A DNA stretch of 8,655 bases from Candidatus Aminicenantes bacterium RBG_13_64_14 (GCA_001773855.1 MEXZ01000102.1:1-8655); one strand, 5' to 3'; shown: positions 1 through 7,227, counted from the first letter of the stretch. The notes: generated by a model from the letters alone, not told the origin. Program-made: numbers and translations.

Positions 1-2513
1 GACCTCAGGCCTCCGAACTCGACGGCCCATCCCTGGTGAATCTGCACGGCCGCCAGCCCCTGGGCCAGGATCACGGACCTGGCCCTGTTGACCCTCCGCT
101 CACCGACGGCTTCGAGAACCCTCAGGTATTTCTGGTGGAGCAGCCACTCGTTGAGAAGGCGGGCGATCTCCCGCGGCTCGAAGCTCTTCCAGAAAGAGGC
201 CTCGGCCCCGGGCTCGATGAGACTGCCGATGATGAAAGCCCCGGCCTGATACCCGGTCAAGCCCTTCTCCCGGCAGAGGGTCAGGACGTCCTTGAGAAGC
301 CCGACCCTGCGGTCGGAGGTGAGGACCCGGTAGGCGGCCAGGTTGATGTAATGGCTGCCGAGCGTCACCTCGAACAGACGCTCCGCCAGCGTCGCACGGT
401 TGGCGTCGAACGAGCGGTTGACGAAGTCCTCCTTCCGGGGATCGTCCTGGAGCCGGCCGTACTGGATCGCGTGGCCCAGGTCCTGGAGAGTCTCGAAGCG
501 CGTGGCGTCGACGCCCTCGAGGATCGCCCGGAATTCCCGGTAACAGGAGGAGAGGGCTTCAAACCTCGGCCTTTCGGCCGCAGTCAACTCGACGCTTTCT
601 CCGGCCATGAAACGCAGCAGGCGGGCGGGGGCGAAAACCGCCTTGCCGGCGTAGAGGGTCCTGAGACGGCTCGATATCGAAACCCAGTCGCCTTCTCTGA
701 TCACGAACCCCTCCTGGTTGACCAGGGTCCTCGCCGCCGCGTCCAGGCGGACCCCGGCTTCTTCGAGGTTGAGAAGGACCGGGATACCCAGGTTCTGGGC
801 GGAGGTCACGACGTGGATGGCCGCCGGACTCAGGCTGCAGATGCCGCTCGCGCTCTGCATGTTGATCACGTCGGTCGGCGTGAACCGCTCCTTGACCAGG
901 ATGGTGTTGTCGGCGGATTTCGTTTCGCGCGCGCTCTTCGCCGCCGCGGCGGAAAAATAAACCCGGCCGGTCACCGCCGACCGAGGCAGGACCGAGAGCC
1001 CTCGGCAAAAGGGGGTCAGGGCATGGAGCGACTTGGGGTCGATGGCGTCGGACTCGATCTGACGCACGTGATACGGCTTGACGACCTGGCGGACCCTCTC
1101 GGCCGAGATGCGGCCCGCCCGGTAGAGGTCCATCACGGCCGAGAGCATGCCCACCCCCGTCATCTCGGCCGCGTTGGCCTGGAGGGTCGTGTAAGTGCCA
1201 TGGACGCCCGTAAACTCGACCATGACGGGCCCCTTGAAGATCGTTTCGAGCTGGGCTAGCCGGTCCCAGATGTGATAGACGGCAGGAAAGTCGCGCCGGG
1301 CCTCTTCCCGCTTGTTGAAATGGCGCTCTTCGGGGTGCAGCCGGCCGGTCATCAGGTCCTCGCCGAAGACGGCCCGGGCGAACTGGAGGAAGACGCCGGC
1401 CCCCAGGCGGGGATGGCGGCTGTAGATGACGCCCACGTAGCAGCGCTCGTCAATGGCGCTGCAGACCATGCGCTGGACGATCACGGCCGGGAATTGGAGT
1501 TCCCGGCTCATGAAATTGCGGAGCACGTCGAGCTGGTCCTCGTAATAGGAGTAGATCCTGGACAGGAAAAACCGGGCCTGGGCGTGGGCGTCTTCGAGGA
1601 GCTCCGCCCGGCGGCGCTCGATGAGACGCTCGATACGGCGGGCGAGGACGAGGTTCTGAGCGGCGTCGAGGTCCGTCCGGAGGTCCTTCTCCACGAGACG
1701 GAAATCCTCCGGGCTCAGGGCCTCGAGGATCGTCTTGCGGTTGTTGAGAAGAATGCGGGCCGACCCCGCTTCGCCGTAGCGGCGGACGAGGCCGGGGACG
1801 AGCGCCGAGGTCACCCCGACATTGAGGTAGGTCGGCATGAAGCCGGGGACGTAGAACGGCATGGCCGAACGCATCGCGACGAGGAGCGGGTTCCTGGAAT
1901 TCTCGTATTTCCGGCCGCTCAGGACCTCGAGGTCCCGGATGGCCTCCCATAGATGCTCCTCGCGCTCGGGCGGCGGCAGGGCGTAGCAGGTCGATCCGAG
2001 GATCGTGAAATCGGCCGTGGCGATGCCCTGCCGCGTCAGGTCGAGGAGGACGGCGCCCTTTTGGCTGACCTGGGCTTCGGGATGGGAGACCGGCGTCGTG
2101 TAGGGGATGACGTGGGTGTTCTCGGCCAGGGCGGCGCCGGCGAAACGCGTCCTGATCGGGTCGTGGATCTCCGCCGTCCGCCGGGCGAGTTCCCGGGCCG
2201 CCCCGGCGTGTTCGCGGCGGGCCAGGTGGATGAGGTTCAGGTGCTCGATGGCCTTGGGAGGGGGAACGCGGTCGAGCGAGCGGACGTCGTAATCCCTGAC
2301 GGAGATCGTTTGAGCCGTGCCGTCGAAGGCGGCGTAGTCAATCTCGGCGGGAATATATCCCGGCGGCCGGGCCCATTTCTTGCCGACGGCCCGGAAATCG
2401 AGGTTGGCCAGGATGAGACGGGCGCTGGTGTACTCGGAACGGACCTCGGTGATCTTGCGGACCTGCCTGGGGGTACGTCCGGAGGACCGTGTCGATGATC
2501 CGCGCTTCGGCAT
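1..2513 (-). CDS. Divergent pyruvate phosphate dikinase-like protein (ATP-grasp + phosphohistidine domains), 3' end outside window
   Basis: The minus strand is open from ATG 2513 to the left edge (837 codons, no stop), so the C-terminus lies outside. PPDK landmarks appear in order: SQKGA (Lys152) before TRQG, NPLLVAMRS (Arg215) followed by PGFMPTYLNVG, VQRMV near YSRHP, AVFGEDLMTG, MVEFTGVHG (Glu433), LQAN (Gln445), then a swivelling domain with His567 and a closing EGDWVSI (about 607-613). Spacings Glu433-Gln445 (12) and Glu433-His567 (134) match PPDK Glu323-Gln335 (12) and Glu323-His455 (132). PPDK transfers phosphate from ATP through that His to pyruvate. Here the residues equivalent to Asp321 and Arg337 are Met431 and Asn447, and the usual GGMTSHA box reads SPAAIHV, so normal catalysis is doubtful. 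Residues 1-130 are an unrecognised extension. After about residue 630 a helix-rich segment stands where the PEP-binding barrel should be. ATG 2534 is an in-frame alternative start; neither start has a strong ribosome binding site. Family assignment is firm; function is unknown. Confidence 0.9.
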   Translation of the reverse strand, partial: MPKRGSSTRSSGRTPRQVRKITEVRSEYTSARLILANLDFRAVGKKWARPPGYIPAEIDYAAFDGTAQTISVRDYDVRSLDRVPPPKAIEHLNLIHLARREHAGAARELARRTAEIHDPIRTRFAGAALAENTHVIPYTTPVSHPEAQVSQKGAVLLDLTRQGIATADFTILGSTCYALPPPEREEHLWEAIRDLEVLSGRKYENSRNPLLVAMRSAMPFYVPGFMPTYLNVGVTSALVPGLVRRYGEAGSARILLNNRKTILEALSPEDFRLVEKDLRTDLDAAQNLVLARRIERLIERRRAELLEDAHAQARFFLSRIYSYYEDQLDVLRNFMSRELQFPAVIVQRMVCSAIDERCYVGVIYSRHPRLGAGVFLQFARAVFGEDLMTGRLHPEERHFNKREEARRDFPAVYHIWDRLAQLETIFKGPVMVEFTGVHGTYTTLQANAAEMTGVGMLSAVMDLYRAGRISAERVRQVVKPYHVRQIESDAIDPKSLHALTPFCRGLSVLPRSAVTGRVYFSAAAAKSARETKSADNTILVKERFTPTDVINMQSASGICSLSPAAIHVVTSAQNLGIPVLLNLEEAGVRLDAAARTLVNQEGFVIREGDWVSISSRLRTLYAGKAVFAPARLLRFMAGESVELTAAERPRFEALSSCYREFRAILEGVDATRFETLQDLGHAIQYGRLQDDPRKEDFVNRSFDANRATLAERLFEVTLGSHYINLAAYRVLTSDRRVGLLKDVLTLCREKGLTGYQAGAFIIGSLIEPGAEASFWKSFEPREIARLLNEWLLHQKYLRVLEAVGERRVNRARSVILAQGLAAVQIHQGWAVEFGGLR

Positions 2514-2584
2514 GACGGAATCCGCAGGCCTCATTTTAGCAGGATCGGCGGCCTCGCTGCAAAGCGTCTTTGGGGCAAGGAAAC

Positions 2585-2614
2585 TTTACAGTCCCCGGAT
2601 TTCTTTGCCATTAT
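2585..2614 (+). promoter_or_regulatory. Possible sigma70-like promoter for the S41 peptidase gene
   Basis: TTTACA (2585-2590) and CATTAT (2609-2614) are separated by 18 bases in the divergent gap 2514-2735, upstream of the peptidase gene. The match is moderate (5/6 and 4/6). It would give a leader of about 115 bases. I found no convincing promoter for the opposite, PPDK-like gene, and no other gene in this gap. Confidence 0.25.
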
Positions 2615-2723
2615 GCATGGGGAGAATAGCCTTCTTCTTGGCATGGTTATTGCTTGCCTAATGGAAGAGGTCGTCCATGGGCATTGAAGATCTCTGGGCC
2701 GATGGACTAGAGTGATCCAGACA

Positions 2724-2730
2724 GGGAGGA
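2724..2730 (+). promoter_or_regulatory. Ribosome binding site fixing the S41 peptidase start
   Basis: GGGAGGA lies 5 bases before ATG 2736. This favours that ATG over the in-frame GTG at 2712, which would only add eight polar residues in front of the signal peptide. Confidence 0.8.
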
Positions 2731-2735
2731 AGAGA

Positions 2736-4304
2736 ATGACAACAAAGAAAGTGGCCGCGGCGGTCGCTATTTCGGTTGTAGCCGTCGTTATCGCGGCGAC
2801 GGCTGGGCGCGGCGCATATCCTCTCCCGTCGGATCCCCTTCGGGCCCTCGGGGCAAGCGGCGAGGCCGGCGATCACCTCCAGCAGCCCCGGGACGTCCAC
2901 CCCGCGCCCGTCGCCTACGACCCGCGGCGGACCTATCCGGTCGAAGCGCTCAAAGACGACCTCAAGGTCCTTTGGGACATGCTGGAAGAGGGACATGGTG
3001 GTTTCGACCGGTACACGCCGGCGAGCGTGCTCAAGAAGAGCTTCGATGAGGCCATGACCGGGATTACGGGCCCCCTAACGGAACTCGATTTTTACATCAG
3101 GCTCCTGCCGCTCGTCGCGGAGGTAAAGGACGGACATACCAGAGGGCAGCTCTCTCCGCAGGCCGAAGCCTTCCTCGACGCCCAGCCCGTCTTTTTTCCC
3201 TTCGGGCTCCGCTTCCTAAACGGGAAGGCCTATATCTTTCGCAACCTGAGTTCTGAAACGGGCATCAAGGAGGGGGCGGAGCTCCTGGCTATCAATGGGA
3301 CGCCCGCGATGGAGATCGTTTCGAACCTCATTCCGCTTGTTCCGAGCGACGCCGGAATCCAGACCAGCCGGGTTCGGCGGCTCGAGTTCCCGGCCAACTT
3401 CGGCCGGCTCTTCGCCCTACGGTTCGGCCCGCGGGAATTGTTCTGGCTCCGCATCCGGCCGTTCCGTGGTAAGGACATCGAGGAGCTTTCGGTGCCGGGG
3501 ATCAAGGGGGAAGACGTCAGCCGGATCCTCAGGGAACGATATCCGGCCACGGCCGAGCGCCGCCCGGTATACGAACTGTCCTTCCGGGGAACGACGGCCG
3601 TCCTCACGATCCGGAGTTTCGGCGATGACCCGGAAAAGGGAAGCACTCCTTACCCGGAATTCCTGAAGAACGCTTTCCGCGCTCTCGAAGAAAAGAAGAT
3701 CCCGAACCTGATAATCGACCTGCGGGGCAACGGCGGAGGGATGGACGCATACGGAAAACTCCTTTTCGCCCACGTCATGGACCGTCCGTTCCTCTATTAC
3801 TGGGCTCTCGAAACCAAGAAGGACCGTTACGACCTCTTCCGGTTCACGAATGAAACAGCGAAAGATGCCGAAGAGCTGGCCAAACCGCTCAAAAAGAACG
3901 CGCGCGGCTGGTTCGACGTCCTCGACCACCCCAACATCGGGCTCCAGAAGCCCGAAGACCCCCGTTTCACGGGCCGGGTCGCCATCCTCATCGACGGGTT
4001 GAGCTTTTCGGCGACAGGCGAGACCACGTCCCTCTTCCATTATTATAAAAAAGCCGTGTTCTTCGGGGAGGAGTGTGGCGCGGGTTATTACGGCAACACT
4101 TCGGGTTTCATGGTCATGGCCACGCTCCCCAACACCCGCATCCAGGTCCGGATCCCCCTCGTCCTCTACACGATGGCCGTGGATGGCTATCCCAAAGACC
4201 GGGGCATCGTCCCCGACTTCCCCGTTTCGCCGACGATCGAGGACCTCCTGGAAGGCCGGGATACTGTGATGGAACGGGCACTGCAATTCCTGGAAAAGAA
4301 ATAG
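2736..4304 (+). CDS. Exported S41-family serine peptidase (non-CTP, tricorn/IRBP-like type)
   Basis: This 522-residue protein begins with MTTKK, a hydrophobic stretch (residues 6-23) and a small-residue cleavage region ending near Gly26-Ala27, so export to the periplasm or outside is expected; there is no lipobox Cys. An N-terminal helical part carries KDGHT (His134), common in S41 peptidases. A degenerate PDZ-like segment (about 150-205) contains GIKEGAELLAINGTP. The core peptidase has IDLRGNGGG (Asp328-Gly335) and DGLSFSATGE, in which Ser425 is the likely nucleophile by alignment with the FSA/SASASE motif. No Lys occurs about 25 residues downstream, so it does not look like a Ser-Lys tail-specific (CtpA/Prc) protease; the Ser-His-Glu chemistry of tricorn relatives is more likely. 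Family members cleave peptides or partly degraded proteins; the substrate here is unknown. It stands alone between the divergent PPDK-like gene and the tRNA gene. Confidence 0.92.
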   Translation: MTTKKVAAAVAISVVAVVIAATAGRGAYPLPSDPLRALGASGEAGDHLQQPRDVHPAPVAYDPRRTYPVEALKDDLKVLWDMLEEGHGGFDRYTPASVLKKSFDEAMTGITGPLTELDFYIRLLPLVAEVKDGHTRGQLSPQAEAFLDAQPVFFPFGLRFLNGKAYIFRNLSSETGIKEGAELLAINGTPAMEIVSNLIPLVPSDAGIQTSRVRRLEFPANFGRLFALRFGPRELFWLRIRPFRGKDIEELSVPGIKGEDVSRILRERYPATAERRPVYELSFRGTTAVLTIRSFGDDPEKGSTPYPEFLKNAFRALEEKKIPNLIIDLRGNGGGMDAYGKLLFAHVMDRPFLYYWALETKKDRYDLFRFTNETAKDAEELAKPLKKNARGWFDVLDHPNIGLQKPEDPRFTGRVAILIDGLSFSATGETTSLFHYYKKAVFFGEECGAGYYGNTSGFMVMATLPNTRIQVRIPLVLYTMAVDGYPKDRGIVPDFPVSPTIEDLLEGRDTVMERALQFLEKK

Positions 4305-4318
4305 GGAAAATGCCCACA

Positions 4319-4347
4319 TTGTCACAAAGTTGAATTCGTGATATTTT
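4319..4347 (+). promoter_or_regulatory. Promoter of the tRNA-Leu gene
   Basis: TTGTCA (4319-4324) and TATTTT (4342-4347) are spaced by exactly 17 bases. The -10 box ends 9 bases before the mature tRNA 5' end, which implies a leader of only a few bases, as expected for a stable RNA promoter. Confidence 0.5.
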
Positions 4348-4353
4348 TCAACT
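4328..4353. repeat. 7-bp inverted repeat over the tRNA promoter -10 region
   Basis: AGTTGAA (4328-4334) and TTCAACT (4347-4353) are perfect complements with a 12-base loop. The dyad covers most of the promoter spacer and the -10 box. It could also form a weak hairpin 24 bases after the S41 stop codon, but no T-run follows, so it is not a good intrinsic terminator. Confidence 0.5.
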
Positions 4354-4356
4354 GCT

Positions 4357-4442
4357 GCCGGGGTGGCGGAATTGGCAGACGCAAGGGACTTAAAATCCCT
4401 CGCTTCGCAAGAAGCATGCCGGTTCGAGCCCGGCCCCCGGCA
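4357..4442 (+). tRNA. tRNA-Leu (anticodon UAA)
   Basis: A full class II cloverleaf can be folded. The acceptor stem is GCCGGGG (4357-4363) with CCCCGGC (4435-4441) and discriminator A4442. The anticodon stem AGGGA/TCCCT (4384-4388, 4396-4400) encloses loop CTTAAAA with anticodon TAA at 4391-4393. The long variable arm has stem GCTTC/GAAGC (4402-4406, 4411-4415) and a GCAA loop. The T stem GCCGG/CCGGC (4418-4422, 4430-4434) encloses TTCGAGC. It decodes UUA (and UUG by wobble). The 3' CCA is not encoded, so it must be added by a CCA-adding enzyme. Confidence 0.98.
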
Positions 4443-4476
4443 CAAGGAGGCATCCCCGAAAAAGCTCACGAGCGCC

Positions 4477-4505
4477 CTGGCAAAGTTGGAAGATTCTGAT
4501 AGAAT
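4477..4505 (+). promoter_or_regulatory. Probable promoter of the GH27-acyltransferase operon
   Basis: CTGGCA (4477-4482) and TAGAAT (4500-4505) are 17 bases apart (4/6 and 5/6 matches to sigma70 consensus). A start near 4512 would leave a leader of about 28 bases to the TTG at 4540, enough for its Shine-Dalgarno site. The ATG at 4525 would be too close to the transcript end to have one. Confidence 0.45.
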
Positions 4506-4529
4506 TCCTTGCGATGCCAGGCCGATGAC

Positions 4530-4536
4530 GGGAGGA
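4530..4536 (+). promoter_or_regulatory. Ribosome binding site deciding a TTG start for the GH27 gene
   Basis: GGGAGGA sits just before TTG 4540 (GGAGG ends 4 bases upstream). The in-frame ATG 4525 lies upstream of this site and lacks one of its own, and starting at TTG gives a textbook signal peptide. Confidence 0.6.
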
Positions 4537-4539
4537 ACC

Positions 4540-6096
4540 TTGAGAAGATCTCTTGTGTTGATCCTTGTGTCGGGGGTCGTGATCTCGGCCTTCGTTGCGT
4601 CCGGTCGGGCTCAAGATGTACGGAGGCAAACCCACGCCGATGTCGACCGCCTGGTCCTGACGCCGCCCATGGGCTGGTACCCGTGGAATATCTTCGGCGA
4701 GGAGCCCCAGACGGAGAAACTCATCAAGGAGATCGTCGACGCGCTCGTCGCCAGCGGCTTGAAAGACGCCGGCTACGCCTATGTCGGCCCGGACGAAGGG
4801 ATCTGTTTTTCGCGCGGTTCCGACGGCAGGCTCACGTCGAACCTCACGCGCTACCCCTCGGGCCTTCGCGGCCTCGGCGACGACATCCACGGGAAGGGCC
4901 TCAAGTACGCCCTCTACACCGACGCCGGGTCGAAGACCTGCAGCACGGCCATGCCCGGGACCAAGGGCTACGAATTCGAAGACATGCGCGCCTTCGCCGA
5001 CTGGCGTGCCGACTACATCAAGATCGACTGGTGCAACAGCGAAGGCCAGGACATCGTCAAGACGTACGCGCTTCTCGGCCAGGCCCAGCGCGCCGCCGGC
5101 CGCCCCGTCGTCCATAGCCTTTGTTCCTGGGGCGAAGGCTATCCCTGGGTCTGGGCGGGCGCCATCGGGCATATGTGGCGGACGACCGCCGACATCTGCG
5201 GTCCGGGCCAGGCCGACTGGGCCAGGGCCGTCCGGATCGCCTTCGCCAACGAGAAACTCTCGGCCTTTGCCGGGCCCGGCCGCTGGAACGATCCGGACAT
5301 GATGGTCGTCGGCATGCCCGGGTTGAGCGAGGTCCAGAACAGGAGTCTCTTCAGCCTCTGGTGCATGATGGCCTCACCGCTCATCGCCGGGAACGACCTC
5401 CGCGATATGACCAAATCGACAATCGACATCCTGACCAACCTCGAAGCCATCGCCGTCGACCAGGACCCCCTAGGCGCCCAGGGGCATGTCGTCTGGAACG
5501 ACGGGAACGTCAGCCTCTGGGCGGGCAAGCCCCTCTACGACGGCAGCCGCGCCGTGCTCGTGTTCTACCAGGGCAAGTATAAAGCTCAACAGAGGATCGC
5601 CTGGGACGAAGTGGGCTTCGCCCCGGCCGACGAGCTCTACGTCCGCAACCTCTGGACGCACGAGACGAGCGGGCCGTTCTCGGGCGGCGTGAACGTTTCG
5701 GTCGGCCCCGACGACGTGGCCTTCCTCCGGATTTCGAAAAAGAACGAATTTTCTGTCCCGCCCATCCTCGTCGTTGATACCTATCTCGTCTCCCTACGAG
5801 CGGCCGGCTCCCGTCCGGAGAAGCTCACCGGGACGGTCACGGTCGTGAACAAGGGGAGTTCGGATTTGCCGCCCTGGAGGATCGATCCGAAGTCGCTCCT
5901 GCCCTGGCTCTCGGTCGCGGTCACGGGAAGCGGTAAGGCCCAAACGTTCGTCAACACGGCCACGACGGCGGGCCTGAAAAAAGGCTCCTACCACGCCCTT
6001 GTCCGGGCCGACAACGTCGAACCCCTCTCGGGAAAACCCATGTCGGCTCTCTACTTCGACGTCGACCTCGAGGTCGTCCGGAACGTCAGAAGGTAA
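4540..6096 (+). CDS. Exported GH27 glycoside hydrolase; possible beta-L-arabinopyranosidase
   Basis: Read from TTG 4540 this is 518 residues. A signal peptide (residues 1-24, ending SGRA) indicates secretion. The GH27 (beta/alpha)8 barrel spans about 40-315: PPMGW (42-46), GLKYALYTDAGSKTC, DYIKIDWCN with nucleophile Asp163, WRTTADI with acid/base Asp218, and GRWNDPDM (247-254). A beta-sandwich typical of GH27 follows (to about 400). A further beta-rich domain (about 405-515) with PWLSV, TAGLKKGSY and a closing DVDLEVV resembles BACON/Ig-like accessory modules. GH27 enzymes are mostly retaining alpha-galactosidases, but the substrate-binding Asp-Asp of the usual IDDCW motif is Asp85-Glu86 in PDEGI. 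The same Asp-to-Glu change is known to define the GH27 beta-L-arabinopyranosidase of Streptomyces avermitilis, so the substrate may differ; this is inferred. Three bases separate it from the membrane protein gene. ATG 4525 is the alternative start; the frame also runs open back through the tRNA, which is not coding. Confidence 0.93.
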   Translation: MRRSLVLILVSGVVISAFVASGRAQDVRRQTHADVDRLVLTPPMGWYPWNIFGEEPQTEKLIKEIVDALVASGLKDAGYAYVGPDEGICFSRGSDGRLTSNLTRYPSGLRGLGDDIHGKGLKYALYTDAGSKTCSTAMPGTKGYEFEDMRAFADWRADYIKIDWCNSEGQDIVKTYALLGQAQRAAGRPVVHSLCSWGEGYPWVWAGAIGHMWRTTADICGPGQADWARAVRIAFANEKLSAFAGPGRWNDPDMMVVGMPGLSEVQNRSLFSLWCMMASPLIAGNDLRDMTKSTIDILTNLEAIAVDQDPLGAQGHVVWNDGNVSLWAGKPLYDGSRAVLVFYQGKYKAQQRIAWDEVGFAPADELYVRNLWTHETSGPFSGGVNVSVGPDDVAFLRISKKNEFSVPPILVVDTYLVSLRAAGSRPEKLTGTVTVVNKGSSDLPPWRIDPKSLLPWLSVAVTGSGKAQTFVNTATTAGLKKGSYHALVRADNVEPLSGKPMSALYFDVDLEVVRNVRR

Positions 6097-6099
6097 GCC

Positions 6100-7227
6100 A
6101 TGGCCGATCGACAGTCGGCTGTGCAGCCGACGGAAATATCCGCCGTCAAGGACAGGATCCTGTCCCTCGATTTTTTTCGCGGCCTGACGATGTTCCTCCT
6201 GATCGGGGAGAGCACGCTTCTCTATGAGCATCTCCGGGACCCGGGGCTCGCCGGGACGGTCCTCCACGCCGTCGGGATGCAGCTCGACCATCACCCCTGG
6301 GCCGGCCTGCGCTTCTGGGACCTCGTCCAGCCCTTTTTCATGTTCATCGTCGGCGCGGCCCTGGCCTTCTCGGTGGCCAAGCGCGAGGAACGCGGCGACA
6401 GCCGAAGCCGAATCACCAAGCACGTCGTCGTCCGCTCTCTCGTCCTGCTCCTTCTCGGCTGGGCGCTCTACTGCATCGGGCCGGGCCGCATCACCTTCCG
6501 TTTCCAGAACGTCCTGGCCCAGCTCGCCGTGACCTATCCCATCGCTTATTTCCTGATGAGGCGTCGGCCGCGGACGCAGATCGCCTGGAGCTTCGGACTG
6601 ATCCTTCTCACCGAGGTCATCTATCGCGTCTTCTGGGTCCCGGGTTACAACCAGCCCTTCGTCCCGGACCACAACTTCGGGTCGTGGGTGGACATGCTCA
6701 TCTCCGGCGAACTCTCGGCCGGGCACTGGGTGTCGTTCAACGCCGTCCCGACAGCGGCCCATACGATCTGGGGTGTGCTTGCCGGTCAATGGCTCTTGAG
6801 CGGCCGGCCGCCGCGGAAGAAGATCGCTGTACTGGCCGGGCTGGGGGCCGGCGCTGTCGCCGCCGGATTCGCCCTCACGGCCGTCTCTCCGATGATCAAG
6901 CGCATTTGCACGAGCTCGTTCGTCGTCGCCGGCGGCGGCTTCTGCTTACTAATGCTCGCCTTCAGCTATTGGCTGATCGATGTCCTCAAGCTCCAGAAGT
7001 GGGCGGTCTTCCTCAACATCGTCGGCATCAACTCCCTGTTCATCTACTTGTTCACGGAGAGTGGGGGGACGTCGTGGATCACGAGACTCGTCCAGCCGTT
7101 CACGATGGGACTCCTCGGCTGGACGGGGGAGCTCCCGGCGGAAATCGTCACCAGCCTGGCCGCCTGGGCAGTCCTTTGGTCAATGTGCGGCTGGCTCTAC
7201 CGGAGGAAGATCGTCGTCAAGATTTAA
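6100..7227 (+). CDS. Polytopic membrane protein of the HGSNAT/NagX/DUF5009 acyltransferase family
   Basis: This 375-residue protein starts at ATG 6100, three bases after the GH27 stop, with AGAAGG (6088-6093) as ribosome binding site inside the end of the upstream gene; co-transcription is very likely. The N-terminus RILSLDFFRGLTMFLLIGE and the following HHPWAGLRFWDLVQPFFMFIVG are hallmarks of the family of human heparan-alpha-glucosaminide N-acetyltransferase and bacterial NagX/YeiB-like proteins. His64, three residues before Trp67, matches the acetyl-accepting His of HGSNAT (HASWNGL context). About ten hydrophobic helices can be counted. Bacterial members are often encoded with glycoside hydrolases or aminosugar genes and are thought to acetylate or transport sugars at the inner membrane. 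Here it probably modifies or helps take up a sugar released by the GH27 enzyme; the substrate is not deducible. Confidence 0.88.
   Translation: MADRQSAVQPTEISAVKDRILSLDFFRGLTMFLLIGESTLLYEHLRDPGLAGTVLHAVGMQLDHHPWAGLRFWDLVQPFFMFIVGAALAFSVAKREERGDSRSRITKHVVVRSLVLLLLGWALYCIGPGRITFRFQNVLAQLAVTYPIAYFLMRRRPRTQIAWSFGLILLTEVIYRVFWVPGYNQPFVPDHNFGSWVDMLISGELSAGHWVSFNAVPTAAHTIWGVLAGQWLLSGRPPRKKIAVLAGLGAGAVAAGFALTAVSPMIKRICTSSFVVAGGGFCLLMLAFSYWLIDVLKLQKWAVFLNIVGINSLFIYLFTESGGTSWITRLVQPFTMGLLGWTGELPAEIVTSLAAWAVLWSMCGWLYRRKIVVKI

Noticed and set aside
36..2498. Three long plus-strand open frames (36-1259, 1272-1952, 1953-2498)
   Set aside because: They are exactly codon-aligned and antisense to the PPDK-like gene; their translations are rich in Gly, Arg, Pro and Asp without any family motif, while the minus strand shows clear PPDK motifs.
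3417..4469. Minus-strand open frame of about 350 codons over the S41 gene and tRNA
   Set aside because: Antisense shadow of the peptidase gene; it crosses the tRNA and has no motif or ribosome binding site.
4363..4539. In-frame N-terminal extension of the GH27 protein starting MAELADARDLKSLAS
   Set aside because: This is the well-known translation of a tRNA-Leu gene; a signal peptide and ribosome binding site place the start at 4540.
5794..6789. Minus-strand open frame of about 331 codons across the GH27/acyltransferase junction
   Set aside because: Antisense to two well-supported genes, with a highly charged, motif-free translation.
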